This document shows, one piece after another, positions 18,735 through 28,477 of a stretch of 28,477 nt of DNA. A program made the position numbers and the translations under genes. The stretch lies in NCBI GenBank assembly GCA_030141605.1, contig JAQGDQ010001703.1, forward strand, positions 1 to 28,477. The letters are read 5' to 3'. The notes beneath the pieces were generated by a model. It searched no databases. It was not told where the DNA came from and saw nothing but the letters and a program-made list of their open reading frames with translations. How positions within the stretch are numbered: the first letter of the stretch is position 1; each line of letters opens with the position of its first letter. The DNA comes from Tubiluchus corallicola (Eukaryota; Priapulida; Priapulimorpha; Priapulimorphida; Tubiluchidae).

Positions 18735-19340
18735 AAATATCATGACGTAACTGGGAGACTTCGTGACTTTTCATAAGCGCATCGTAGCTGTCCGTAAACA
18801 CCAGTAATGAGTGGAGTAATGAAATAGGGTAAAAGGCAGATCGGTAAATGGTACAGTGTGCGTTTAGTAATCATGAATTGGAAATAAATGATTGCTAGAA
18901 CAAAGAGTTGCTGTTTCTACCATTACTACCATTTTACTACCATTCTGTTACTACCATTTTGCATACAGGACTTACGTCGGCAGTAACGCTAAATTTATGT
19001 AAATTTATTTAAACTCTCGCGATGTCAATTTAAACTGTCCATTAGATGCAGCCATTTTGATGGTACGCCACTTGAAACAAGTTGAAATTTTTTGTAAAAA
19101 CTTATTTTACTTTTGATGAAAGATTGACAGGACGCTACTTTTCTTCAGGACGGATGACGTCATTGGAAGAAAAATGGGCATTGAAAATGGAACTGCCCAA
19201 ACATGAAGTGATCGTGACTTTAAATTGATTTTACTCGAGGCGCTTTATTGCAGTTTTAGTACTAAATCCTAAAATTTTTCGCGAATATTGAAATAAGCCT
19301 AACCTTCTTAGAAAGCTTGACATTTCCTTTAAGGCATTTC
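18735..19340 (-). repeat. Dispersed repeat family B, minus-strand copy, with a family A fragment inside
   Basis: Read on the minus strand it gives CTTAAAGGAAATGTCAAGCT, AGTCACGATCACTTCATGTT, ATGCCCATTTTTCTTCCAAT, GACGTCATCC, GATGCGCTTATGAAAAGTCA and TTACGTCATG, the order of the copy at 4432-4850. Positions 18960-19090 instead match family A in plus orientation (CTTACGTCGGCAGTAACGCT, GATGCAGCCATTTTGATGG). Confidence 0.6.
18915..18962 (+). repeat. Short (ACTACCATT)n-like run
   Basis: ACCATTACTACCATTTTACT is followed by two more TTACTACCATT-type words. It is a small degenerate tandem repeat. Confidence 0.7.
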
Positions 19341-19469
19341 CTAGTTTATCACCTTATTACTTTTCACTAAAGTGTCATTATTCTTATATTAATTTAAATT
19401 ACCAGTTTTTATGTCGATTACCTTGTATGGATCATTGTCGTGCTTTTATAAAATTTAACAAGCATTTTC

Positions 19470-19831
19470 ACAGTTTCGTTTTGCGCACGCGGAGTTGCTG
19501 TAGGTCAAAGGTTAAGTGTACCAAGCAACGAATGTTAACTACAGTCATCACGTGATGTGTGTGTAATGTAAAGCCGTCTGTTGCGTTAGTTCAGTAAACT
19601 TCAGTAAAAGTTTTTTTTAAAATGGACTTTACTTAATTATGCATTAGTCTGTGCGTAGAGTGAATTACTAGCAGGAACAAGAAAAAATGAACTAGGTAAG
19701 GTTCTAACTAGGTGTTACGTTTACAATAGTATGGGCTACGACGCGTTGTCGAGTGTACACAAATGTGTTGTCTGGCGCACTTAACCTTTGACCTTTTCGT
19801 GATCATCATCGATCGCTGGAACTGTGAAAAG
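19470..19831. mobile_element. MITE-like element, family C copy 2, with 17-bp perfect inverted repeats
   Basis: AGGTCAAAGGTTAAGTG at 19502-19518 is exactly mirrored by CACTTAACCTTTGACCT at 19778-19794. The left half matches 7310-7420 and 28130-28300; the right half matches 16420-16575. Flanking conserved words (TTGCTGT left, ATCATCATCGATCGCTGGAA right) show that the repeat unit extends past these arms. No coding capacity. Confidence 0.75.
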
Positions 19832-20700
19832 GCTTATTAACTTGCATCGTTACAAATTATTCGAGCCTCTAAACGTTCACATGATTTTCTGAAATGATTA
19901 ATTTAAAAATTTATATTGAAGATATGAATAATTTATATATGTATATATAATAGTTTTTATGAAGCTATAAAATTCCTTTATGTGTGATTTTTGTTTATAA
20001 TTCATTGTTCCATTCAAGCTGTTTGGTACTCAGAGAGCAAATGATTGTTTTCCCAGTCTTGCGTCATGACCAGAGTGCTTGTTTTGAGCCGAATTTAAAA
20101 TATCGAACTCTACCCCTTTGGTAAATTTGTTTATCTGAATGATATTGTGCTCTTCAGTTGTTGGCGACTTTTCCGAAGAACGCTAACAACTACGGAAGTT
20201 CGATGGATTAAAATTTTTGGGAATTTTCTGTGCACGCTGGTAATACGCATGCGTAGTGGTAGTGCTGTGCCTCGTTGGTTTTCGTGCACGCATTTTTCTT
20301 TCTAATCTTGCAGGCAAAACAACCGATTTCTCCAGATCTATACCTGTCTAGTTTTCAACAAATTTCTAATTAAGGAATTTCTGATCGTTTATAGCTTTAT
20401 GATGGCGAAGGCGTGTTGCGTTGGAAGCATTTCACAAATATAATCATTTTGATAAAATTTAATTCTCAAGTGCCAAATTAAGAGTGTAAAATTTAAATCA
20501 TCGTTAGTTTAATCCATCTGTGGCCTCAGATAAGTAGTGCAATACTAAAGCATTTGTTGACACTAGCTGACCAGTGGTCACCCTGCATGCTGACCCTTTC
20601 AGGCAGGTTTGAACACATCCAGTCTATTTTCCCGATTTTTTTTAAATCCAATGTTACTTCAGCCGTTTTTCTTTTATTTACGATTTGGTCTAATCATTAT
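19832..20700. other. Non-coding spacer
   Basis: No gene, tandem array or shared repeat was recognised in this AT-rich stretch. Confidence 0.3.
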
Positions 20701-20710
20701 TGTATACAAG

Positions 20711-21100
20711 ACTTGCGTCGGCAGTAGCTCTGCATAAAACTTGTAAATTTAAACTCCCGCAACGACCGTTAGGCGCAGCCATTTTAACGGTAAGTCATTT
20801 TAAACAAGCTTAGACAGCATTGCGTAAAGTTTGAAAAAATAAACAGAGCATTCGTAGCGCACGTTTCCGGTAACAAGGCGAAAGAATAAATTAACATTGT
20901 ACATTGTTAATAAAAACAATGTTTTTTTGTGAGCCAGTGGTGCACGCTGGGATGGCGATGCAATGTCATTTTGCCAGGTGGTGCAAATATTTAAATTTAT
21001 TAAAAAATTTGCTTTTCAGTTACATGAGTCTTAGAAACGGGCAAGTGTTAACAAAGGTTAAGTAATGCAGCTTTGTATGGAAAGTTTTATGGAATACACT
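20711..21100 (+). repeat. Dispersed repeat family A, copy 2
   Basis: GCAGTAGCTCTGCATAAAAC, GACCGTTAGGCGCAGCCATT, AGTTTGAAAAAATAAACAGA, CAGTGGTGCACGCTGGGATG and TTTGTATGGAAAGTTTT follow the same order as 5937-6310. Divergence is moderate with small indels, so the copies are old. Confidence 0.7.
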
Positions 21101-21109
21101 TTAAAATTC

Positions 21110-22116
21110 TCATTCTTTTCCTTTAATTTTTCCTCTAACATTAGCCTGATTTGCTTTCTTACTTATAACACAACATTCTGCTACATGTATTGTATATAAT
21201 AATAATTTTTGTATCCTGTATCGGTCGATGTTATTGTAATCTTGTATTGAAATCTTGTATCAAATTTACACACGCATGTAAAAACCGATGAAGATACTTT
21301 GTCTTTTCAACTGGGACGTAATTTGATTTGTTAAATTGTTTGTATTTGTTTGTTAACCCCTTCATACCCGTTGTATCCCGTGGCAAACGAGAATATTTTC
21401 TGCCTTTAAAATTAATAAAATTTTGAAACTGACAGTTATTTGATCTGTTAAAAGTTATTTTGATTTAAGCCAATAACAAAAGACTAAAAATGGTGATAAA
21501 ATGGCAAACTAGAAAATCTACGTAGCATAAAAACTGCGCAAGGTACAGTACATTAGAGACGACTTTGTACAGATCAGCATAGCATGCATACTAAATGTCT
21601 TAAATACTTTAAAAAATTATCAGTAGTTGCAAAATTAAGCACATTTTTACAGAAGTACCAAGCCACAAAAATTTTTCTTATTAAAAAAATAATTTGGGAC
21701 TGAAAGGGTTAAGGAGAAAACTGATTTTGTTTTAATTTTTTTTAAATTCTGCAATCAGAATTAGAAATTTAATTTAGTCATGCAAACATAACTCACGTTG
21801 GGTGTTATTCTATCAAAGGTTTATCAACGTTATGTGGATATATCCACTTTTTTGTTTAATCTTACTTTCGTTGGTTCTTATTTTTTCTTCTTTTTAACGC
21901 GATGTTTGAATTAACTTTTAACGTGTTATGTTTTCATTATATTGTGCAATGTTACAACTTTGGATGATTTATAAAATAATATGACATCGTCTGGTACTGT
22001 TTGAAAATGAACTTATAATTATAAAAGCGATTGTTTTTGTTATTTTTCTGTTCAACTGCTGTTTAACATTTACTGACTTTACACGAAAGCAGGCGGGTTG
22101 AATCCGGATCCCTAAC
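21110..22116. other. Non-coding spacer
   Basis: AT-rich; no open frame of note, no RNA gene and no repeat copy recognised. Confidence 0.3.
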
Positions 22117-22406
22117 AATTTAATTTCAATTCAATTTTAATTTATTTATCTCTTTATAATACTATGATAAAACATGATTAATAAAAGAATCGCTAATAAG
22201 TTTTGAAGAATGGCTAAAGTGAATAGATAGATCTAGAACTAGAGAAAGGATAGCGAAAGGACAATTCAATTCAATTCAATTTTAATTTATTTATCTCTGT
22301 ATAATACTAAAATAAAACATGATTAATAAAAGAACCGCTAATAAGTTTTGAAGAATGGTTAAAATGAATAGATAGATCTAGAACTAGAGAAAGGATAGCG
22401 AAAAGA
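22117..22406 (+). repeat. Tandem duplication of a 145-bp unit
   Basis: CAATTTTAATTTATTTATCT begins at 22132 and again at 22277. Both units continue through AAACATGATTAATAAAAGAA and AGATCTAGAACTAGAGAAAG to GGATAGCGAAA, with only a few differences. It directly precedes the 398-bp repeat. Confidence 0.92.
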
Positions 22407-22419
22407 CTATAAAGTCACA

Positions 22420-22817
22420 TAGTCTGCTATCCTTTACCGAGTATAGATAAAATGATTTTTAGACACTGGTGGGCATTAATGTTATCAGTTTAATTTGGGA
22501 AACATTAATAATTTTAAAATTATGACATTTCCTGTATAATTAAGTAATCCAGAGTAAAGAAAATACATGTACTTTAATTAGTGGGCAACAAAATAAAGTC
22601 GATCTTGATTAAACTAAAAACAGCATATAGATTTTATGTGAAATACAGGTCAAAATTGTTATGAAATGATAAAAACACTTTGGGTTAATAATGCGATTAA
22701 TCAACAAAAGGAGTTAAATACATTTTGATTTGAGTTCAACTTCATTATTTCTAGGCTTATTGATTAAGAATAAACTGTTTGTTGTTGTCGTCGTTCGTTA
22801 GACAGAGGCTAGGGACC
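22420..22817 (+). repeat. 398-bp direct repeat, left copy
   Basis: It runs from TAGTCTGCTATCCTTTACCG to GACAGAGGCTAGGGACC. Every base aligns with 24127-24524 at a constant offset of 1,707 with no indel and roughly 15 substitutions by eye. There is no TG..CA border and no open frame. Confidence 0.93.
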
Positions 22818-22969
22818 TCTTGCGGCGGTTGACAACACTACTGACTTGTTGCATTATGTAAAGGGGGTGAGAGAGGCGCGCAGTAGACAATAACGTCGTG
22901 CTAGTAATTAAGTCACCTCGTCTTCAGCAGTACAATTAACGTCCAACATAATGTCAATCATTTTCCTTG

Positions 22970-23289
22970 ATTGTCCAATCAGCGTGCAAGTTATTTTATA
23001 CACCCCTACAGAGCCTAATTAACGCAGATACGTTCGGGACGTTTAGGTACAGCTCCGTCTAATACTGTCATGAAAAATGCTGAACTTTTCATTATATAGC
23101 GAGAGAAATATTGGCCTGGTTCTAGATTTTGTCATTGTCAATTGAAATTGCAAGTGAATTAGTGGAAATATATAGTCTAGTTTCGTTTGTAGGAAGAAAT
23201 GCACAATGCTTACGTTTTTGAGTTGCTGATTAAATCATTTTGCAATCAAGAAAATACGCAGTTTACTTTAGTTTATGGCTTTGCAAGTC
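22970..23289 (+). repeat. Dispersed repeat family F, copy 2
   Basis: It matches 9051-9351 along its length, with a small extra segment (ACAGAGCCTAATTAACGCAG) near 23010. An open frame from 23199 (MHNAYVFELLIKSFCNQEN) continues past the shared part to 23453. The copy at 9263 encodes nearly the same first ~31 residues. No known family is recognised. Confidence 0.75.
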
Positions 23290-23453
23290 AGATAAAAACA
23301 ACTATTTTATTATATTTAAATAAGGACAAAACAAAATGTTTTCTTTTCTGGCCATATTTTATGAACCTCATTGAGATCTTGACAGTCAAAATTAATTCAA
23401 ATGTGGTCAAAACTGATATTATTCATCAATGTAGTATTAGCTTGGGGAATTAA

Positions 23454-24126
23454 ATCATCTTTCAAGTGTCTGCTTCACATTTTCCATTTTGATCGGCGCT
23501 GTTACTAATTTTTTTCTGTAGCAATTTCCATCAACCGGTCTGCCGCTTCAACAAACAGTTTTTGATTTCGCTGCGTTCTACTATCTAAAACGTTTATTAC
23601 GTCTGGATCTTGCAAAACGTCTGAAAATTTTTCTTGCGTCTTTTCACACTGCTGATTTTCTCGAGCATGCGTGGTGATTTAGCGTGTTTTGACAGTTTTG
23701 CAGCATTTTAAGTTTAACGCGACGCAAAGTTATTAGTGCGAACCAACCCTAATGAACATTCCGGTTGCTGAACTTAGTTTGAAGCTAATTTGTCTAACAG
23801 TTGGCACAATGGGGCGAGCCTGTTCCAAGTCAACTAGCCAGGATCGTTGTTAATTTGGTGTTACATATTTTCATACAATGGCAAACAATAGGGGTTACAT
23901 AAGGATTCAACCTGCCTGGCCAACGTCTAAACTCCATAATTGGCTTCAACTCCTACCCACTTTTGCCCAGAAGAAGGTTGGCATGGCAGAAGGTCAGCGG
24001 GCTGATTCCACTTAGGCATGGGCAGAAGGTCAGGGGGCCGACCGACTTTGGCAGAAAGTTTATTTTTTGACTTTGTGCTGTTTTTTATTTCGTAACGCAG
24101 ATTTGCCTGAGTGAAATGCAGACACC
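23454..24126. other. Interior of the terminal-repeat region, non-coding
   Basis: GGCAGAAGGTCAG-type words recur three times between about 23985 and 24055, a small degenerate GC-richer cluster. Nothing else was recognised. Confidence 0.4.
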
Positions 24127-24524
24127 TAGTCTGTTATCCTTTACCGAGTATAGATGAAATGATTTTTAAGCACTGGTGGGCATTAATGTTATCAGTTTAA
24201 TTTGGGAAACATTAATAATTTTCAAATTATGACATTTGCTATATAATTAAGTAATCCAGAGTAAAGAAAATACATGTACTTTAATTAGCGGGCAACAAAA
24301 TAAGGTCAATCTTGATTAAACTAAAAACAGCATATAGATTTTATGTGAAACACAGGTCAAAATTGTTATGAAATGATAAAAACACTTTGGGTTAATAAAG
24401 CGATTAATCAACAGAAGGAGTTAAATACATTTTGATTTGAGTTCAACTTCATTATTTCTAGCCTTATTGATTAAGAATAAACTGTTCGTTGTTGTCGTCG
24501 TTCGTTAGACAGAGGCTAGGGACC
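24127..24524 (+). repeat. 398-bp direct repeat, right copy
   Basis: This is the partner of 22420-22817, same length with no gap. It is followed by the small perfect hairpin CCCAGT-CAC-ACTGGG at 24523-24537, which is absent after the left copy. Confidence 0.93.
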
Positions 24525-24922
24525 CAGTCACACTGGGCTCAAAAATTTCTCTGTGCTGCTACGGTCTGGTAGGGCTCTCCATAATATCTGCTGCAAAGCG
24601 TGCCGCAGTCTCAAGTTTGTAAAGCTATAAACAGAGTGTGTAAATGGAAACCATTGTGATCTAGATTGTACTACGCTCTACCAGATTACCCTGTCTTACA
24701 AAAGACCAGCAACCTCTACTAACATGTTTATCTGGGCTTAAAGAAAGGCTAATAATAGACGGCCTATATAAATATTAAAAATGCCAACGCCTGCCGTATG
24801 TATTGCTTCTACAGAAGAATGCAGTAAACATTGACCGTCTAAAGATTAGGTTGTTCAGTATATACTGCAAGTTTAAGCGTTTATTTATGAATAGTCAATT
24901 GTTTTTTTTAAATAAAGGAAAA

Positions 24923-25293
24923 CAGTGGCGTAGCAAATGCTTGTGACACCGGGTCAAAAAATCATCTGGTGCCCTACCCCTTTAATGGTTCGACATTTGT
25001 TTTGTGGGTGAAGCCATATACTGTGCACGTTTTTTGCGTCCCTGAGACCTAATTTCTTTTTTCGACATGATGGGATAAAGATAAAAGAAGTTTTTCTAAG
25101 AATCAGGCCGAGTTTGATATGCGTTGCTGTATCGCATAACTCTCTTTAATGCGTTGGTCTAGAAACGCCACTTGTGACACGACACAGTCGTTAAACTTTC
25201 AGCTCCAGCATTAAAACATGCAAAGCTTATGAGAGGTACAGAACATTACAGGTTTTCACAATAATACAATCGGCATTTAGAGAAACGCCACTG
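24923..25293. mobile_element. hAT-like nonautonomous element, uncertain right end
   Basis: CAGTGGCGTAGCAAATGC at 24923 is a typical left end of hAT-type MITEs. AGAAACGCCACTG ending at 25293 would pair over nine bases (CAGTGGCGT). The flanking 8-mers (AAGGAAAA and TTTCTCCC) do not match, so the right end or its integrity is doubtful. No coding capacity. Confidence 0.4.
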
Positions 25294-25506
25294 TTTCTCC
25301 CAAAATTATCGACTGCTAAACCACACGGCACCCTACACACGTCGTTAAGTAACAACATTAACCCTTTTTAGACCACACGTGGTAATTAAGTTAGCTATTA
25401 TCTTTCAACTAGGCAATTTTGTTGTAGTTTGAAAACTTTTGTTAATTGCTAATATTGGATTAGTAATAAATAATGAACTGTCGCTAAGCTCTAGCTCACC
25501 CTTGCC

Positions 25507-25979
25507 CAGGGGCGTCGTGCACCAAAAAATTAGGGTGCCCCGACTGTATATAATGGCGGAACTTAACTGTTGTAAAACGTATAATTTTGAATTCCCACAC
25601 CAGTATTTTGCGTGCAAGAAAAACGATTTATTTATTCCCAACTGGCATTTAACTTAAAGCTATAGCAACAGAAACTTAATTAAAATTAAAAATTAATTTA
25701 AAATTAAAATTTAATTAAGTATTTATTAGCTGTCAGGAATCCAAAGATTCGATGAAAAGACGACTAGCAAAACATATGTACCTTTAATTTAATATTTTTA
25801 ATAATTACTAAACTTTTTATTCCGAGGCAAGATGAAGATGGGAGATTTCACCGTTCCTCAAAATTTTACAACTTATTGGTCTCATTACGAGCCGCCGAAA
25901 CCCTAAACATTTTTGATATTTTCTAAACAATTGGGGGGGGGGTCTAGGCCCCCCGGGCCTCCATAGCACGACGCCACTG
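25507..25979. mobile_element. hAT-like MITE, 473 bp, with TIRs and 8-bp target duplication
   Basis: The left end CAGGGGCGTCGTGC pairs with the right end GCACGACGCCACTG, 13 of 14 bases. The flanking octamers are CCCTTGCC (25499-25506) and GCCTTGCC (25980-25987), 7 of 8 identical, matching the 8-bp duplication of hAT elements. A G-run then TCTAGGCCCCCCGGGCC lies near the right end. There is no transposase; the short open frames inside are incidental. Confidence 0.82.
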
Positions 25980-26049
25980 GCCTTGCCCCCGGGGGACGAT
26001 TGCCCCCTGTCGTCCCGCCGTGTAGAGTTCATCAGTTTAATCATTTTTA

Positions 26050-26350
26050 TAACAAAATAAAAGTGTGTTTTCAATAGTTATAAGTTAGTATTTGATATTT
26101 AAACTCGCACTACATTATAAGCATTTTGCTATATGCAGCAAAATTTTTGCGTAGTATTATTTGCTGTTACCTATTGTAGAATAACTGTACTTTTGAATTC
26201 ATACACGTTATGTTTCAACTGTATATAATGTATCGTATGTGCTGTATGTAGTTATGTTTTAGAGTTGCTTTTAATGTGTGGTGTAAATGTTTTATGTTTT
26301 TACAACGTAACGTGTTATTCAAGTACCCAAGGAAAGAAAATTAATTTCTA
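26050..26350. other. Non-coding AT-rich spacer
   Basis: Nothing recognised beyond AT-rich sequence leading into the pentamer satellite. Confidence 0.3.
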
Positions 26351-26369
26351 TTTTGTTTTATTATATGCT

Positions 26370-27115
26370 GCTCTCCTGTTCTGTTCTGTTCTGTTCTGTT
26401 CCGCTGTGTTCTGATCCGTTCCGTTCAAATTTGTTCTGCCCTGTTCTGCTCTGTTCTGTTCTGTTCCATTCCGTTCCGTTCAATTGCATTCCATTCTGTT
26501 TTGACTTAATCAATTTCCTTTCATTTTTTGTTTTGTTCTGTTCTAGTTCGCACTCTATTCTGTTCTACGCTGTTCAGTTCTATTCCAATCTGTTCTACTT
26601 TGTTTTGACCTCCATTCCACTCTGTTTTGACTTGATCAGTTTTTTTCTGTCCTACCTTGTTCCAGTTCGCATTCTATTCTATTCCGTTCCATTTCAATCT
26701 GTTCTACTCTGTTCTGTTCCATTCCGTTCGATTGCATTCCATTCTGTTTTGACTTAATCAATTTCCTTTCATTTTTTGTTTGTTCTGTTCTAGTTCGCAC
26801 TCTATTCTGTTCTACGCTGTTCCGTCCCATTCCAATCTGTTCTACTTTGTTCTGTTGTGCTCTCCATTCCACTCTGTTTTGACTTGATCAGTTTTCTTTC
26901 TGTCCTACCTTGTTCCAGTTCGCATTCTATTCTGTTCCGTTCCATTTCAATCTGTTCTGTTCCATTCCTTTCCGTTCGGTTGCATTACATTCTCTTTTGA
27001 CTTAATCCGTTTCCTCTCATTATTTTCTGTCTTATTCCAGTCCAGTTCATTCTAGTCCGATTTGTCCTGTCCCATACTGTCCTGTCCTGTACTGTTCTAC
27101 TAATCTACTTTCTTT
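26370..27115 (+). repeat. Degenerate (CTGTT)n pentamer satellite with 248-bp higher-order unit
   Basis: CTGTT/CCGTT/CCATT pentamers run throughout. The landmark TTGCATTCCATTCTGTTTTG recurs at the same phase from 26481, 26729 and, diverged, 26977, giving exact 248-bp spacing. So the array grew first by pentamers and then by duplication of a 248-bp block. The long open frames on both strands are low-complexity by-products. Confidence 0.93.
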
Positions 27116-27540
27116 TGCTTTGCTATGTTCTCTTTGTCTTGGTTTCATTCTGTTTGACATTTAGGGAAACTTTCAGGTGCAAAAACGTCGTTACATTAAA
27201 TTTCACAACTTTAACCTTTTCTCCCATCTTTCAATCCGTTTGATTTCGCATCGATCATGTTTTAAATAAAATATTAAGTCACCACGCTAAATTCTGCTTC
27301 AAAACTTCTACTATACATTTCAGTGAATTTTTTATGATCTCTAATAAGAGTGTGAACGTGTCTTTGTGTAATCTGCTAGAGCTGTCTCTAGAGATGTTGC
27401 GCTGCGACGGACTTGTCTGGGGGAGTCCAGAAGTTTCACTTTTTTCTTAGATGAAATCACAATCGTGATGGCACAGTACCACAATTAATTCAATTTGAAA
27501 CAAAAATTGAAAAACAGGAAACGTGAAAAAGTTTGACACA
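27116..27540. other. Non-coding spacer
   Basis: No recognised gene or repeat copy. The stretch GAGCTGTCTCTAGAGATGTTG is locally palindromic but short. Confidence 0.3.
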
Positions 27541-27542
27541 GC

Positions 27543-27600
27543 TTGGATTTGAACCAGGAATCTTCTGCTTGCAAGACGTGACTGCTACCTGCTAAGCTGG
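27543..27600 (-). ncRNA. tRNA-like module (tRNA pseudogene or tRNA-derived SINE head)
   Basis: The minus strand reads CAGCTTAGCAGGTAGCAG (A-box-like), then CTTGCAA as a possible anticodon loop, then CCTGGTTCAAATCCAAG, a good B-box and T-arm with one C-A mismatch. The anticodon stem does not pair, so it is not a working tRNA. Confidence 0.5.
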
Positions 27601-27671
27601 GTTCCCCATCGATTATGACGGCCCAAAGTTCATTCCTTGGACTCGTGCACGCTGGAGAACATAGCAATTTA

Positions 27672-27722
27672 TTGGCTATGGGTTTTGCTTTGTTAGCAGA
27701 AAGTCTATGATTCGAATCCAGG
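27672..27722 (+). ncRNA. Second tRNA-like module in opposite orientation
   Basis: GGCTATGGGTTTTGCTTTG, then GTTAGCAGAAAG, then GATTCGAATCCAGGCTG gives a B-box-like core (GATTCGAATCC). The T-stem closing pair is lost and the D-arm is poor. It lies about 70 bp from, and is inverted relative to, the tRNA-like module on the minus strand. This suggests SINE remnants rather than genes. Confidence 0.35.
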
Positions 27723-27729
27723 CTGTATT

Positions 27730-28094
27730 CAGCATTTTCACATCTCCCATTTCTCTAATTTCGTTTCAAATTTAATTAGTTGTGAGTTTGCGCTATCATC
27801 AATGTTAGTCTTGTTATTTTCTAACGTGGGTGCATAGCCATTTACGATAGTGGCTTGCTATTTTATATATAAGTTTTGAGAGCAATAATTCTTGAATTTA
27901 TAAGCATGTGTGCTATGAAAATGCACTGAATGAAGAAAATCCAGTCCAACATGAGCACTTGTGTCATATCCATGCAAAAATACTTCAAATTTGCTGTTTA
28001 AAGAACAATTTTCCATTCATCTCACCTGCATTTCTTGTAGTGCCAAAAACGTCAATCCATGTTTCTCTAGATCTCTTAAAAATTTGTTTTTTTT
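27730..28094. other. Non-coding spacer
   Basis: No supported gene. The open frame at 27908-28195 runs into repeat family C and is not convincing. Confidence 0.3.
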
Positions 28095-28300
28095 TCAATA
28101 AGTTTTTTATGGTTTCGTTGTGCGCATGCGCAATTGCTGTAGCTCATAGGTTAAGTATACCACAGCAACGCGTCTTAGCTACCACCGTCACGTGACATGT
28201 GAATAAAGCAAAGCCATTTGCCGCGTCATTTCAGTAACTTCAGTTGTTTTACGCGGACTTTACTTAATTATACACGAGTCTGTGCGTAGAGTGATTTACC
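28095..28300 (+). repeat. Dispersed repeat family C, copy 3
   Basis: TTGCTGTAGCTCATAGGTTA, AGCAACGCGTCTTAGC, CGTCACGTGACATGTGAATA and GGACTTTACTTAATTATACA match 19490-19680, and the first half matches 7320-7400. It carries the same GTCACGTGAC word as the copy upstream of HPS1. Confidence 0.7.
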
Positions 28301-28305
28301 AGCAG

Positions 28306-28477
28306 AATTTTGTCCTTAGAAATTAAGCCTTGCCTTCCCTATTTTCGTCTTCTTATTCTCTTAATTTTGTCCCTAGAAATGAAGCCTTGCCTTCCCTATT
28401 TTCGTCTTCTTATTCTCTTAATTTTGCCCTTAGAAATGAAGCCTTGTCTTCCCTATTTTCGTCTTTTTATTCTCTTA
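28306..28477 (+). repeat. 57-bp satellite, three units, continuing past the right edge
   Basis: AAGCCTTGCCTTCCCTATTT recurs every 57 bases (28325, 28382, 28439). Units end in TCTTATTCTCTTAATTTTG and differ at only a few bases, so the array is young. The window ends inside it. Confidence 0.95.

Larger units (their letters stand above)
22413..24532. mobile_element. Candidate terminal-repeat element (TRIM-like), 398-bp repeats and 7-bp flank repeats
   Basis: The two 398-bp repeats bracket 1,309 bp. AGTCACA lies immediately left of the first repeat (22413-22419) and one base right of the second (24526-24532), as a target duplication would. Against an LTR element: no TG/CA borders, no tRNA primer site after 22817, no purine tract before 24127 and no gag/pol. 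The interior also contains repeat family F, which occurs elsewhere without these flanks. A plain segmental duplication remains possible. Confidence 0.4.

Noticed and set aside
18564-18776. 70-codon plus-strand open frame
   Set aside because: It overlaps the minus-strand copy of dispersed repeat family B and matches no protein.
26353-26872. Long open frames on both strands (134 and 78 codons)
   Set aside because: They are by-products of the degenerate CTGTT satellite; sequence is low-complexity and the opposite strand is equally open.
27485-27667. 60-codon minus-strand open frame
   Set aside because: It runs through the tRNA-like module, which explains the sequence better.

Overview
The window is nuclear DNA of an invertebrate animal. 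Its genes are split by GT-AG introns, it is AT-rich and packed with dispersed repeats, and it carries vertebrate-type (CCCTAA) telomere-like DNA. 5S rRNA fragments have the metazoan sequence. I see no bacterial-style operons, no CRISPR array and no intact autonomous transposon. The phylum cannot be fixed from the sequence alone.

Two protein genes can be supported. On the minus strand, positions 7244 down to 463 hold seven exons of an HPS1 orthologue, the BLOC-3 subunit needed for lysosome-related organelles. All six junctions between them are phase-compatible, but the C-terminal half runs off the left edge and the middle linker was not found. On the plus strand, positions 10386 to 14026 hold four exons with consistent phases. 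They encode a 156-residue protein with a Pro/Tyr-rich, PPxY-bearing N-terminal region, one Trp-rich membrane segment and a short charged tail. I do not recognise this second gene by name. The two genes are divergently oriented, about 3.1 kb apart, and show no obvious functional link.

The rest is repeat-dominated. HPS1 introns hold two 5S-rRNA-like fragments, a 52/62-bp minisatellite and copies of several dispersed repeat families. A repeat copy also lies just upstream of the HPS1 start and supplies a perfect GTCACGTGAC (CLEAR/M-box type) site. The intergenic spacer holds a Tigger/pogo-like terminus and a triplicated 89-bp unit directly before the second gene. Past that gene lie a TTCGAA-rich element and a nonautonomous element with matched termini and TA duplications (14596-15681). 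Then come a 19-bp satellite, a 570-bp telomere-like array with a 35-bp higher-order unit, and inverted-repeat MITE-like copies.

The right third holds a 145-bp tandem duplication and a pair of 398-bp direct repeats with a 1.3-kb interior that look like a small terminal-repeat element. It also holds a hAT-like MITE with 8-bp target duplications, a degenerate (CTGTT)n satellite with a 248-bp higher-order period, tRNA-like modules in opposite orientation, and a 57-bp satellite reaching the edge. No coding region could be supported between 14027 and the right end.
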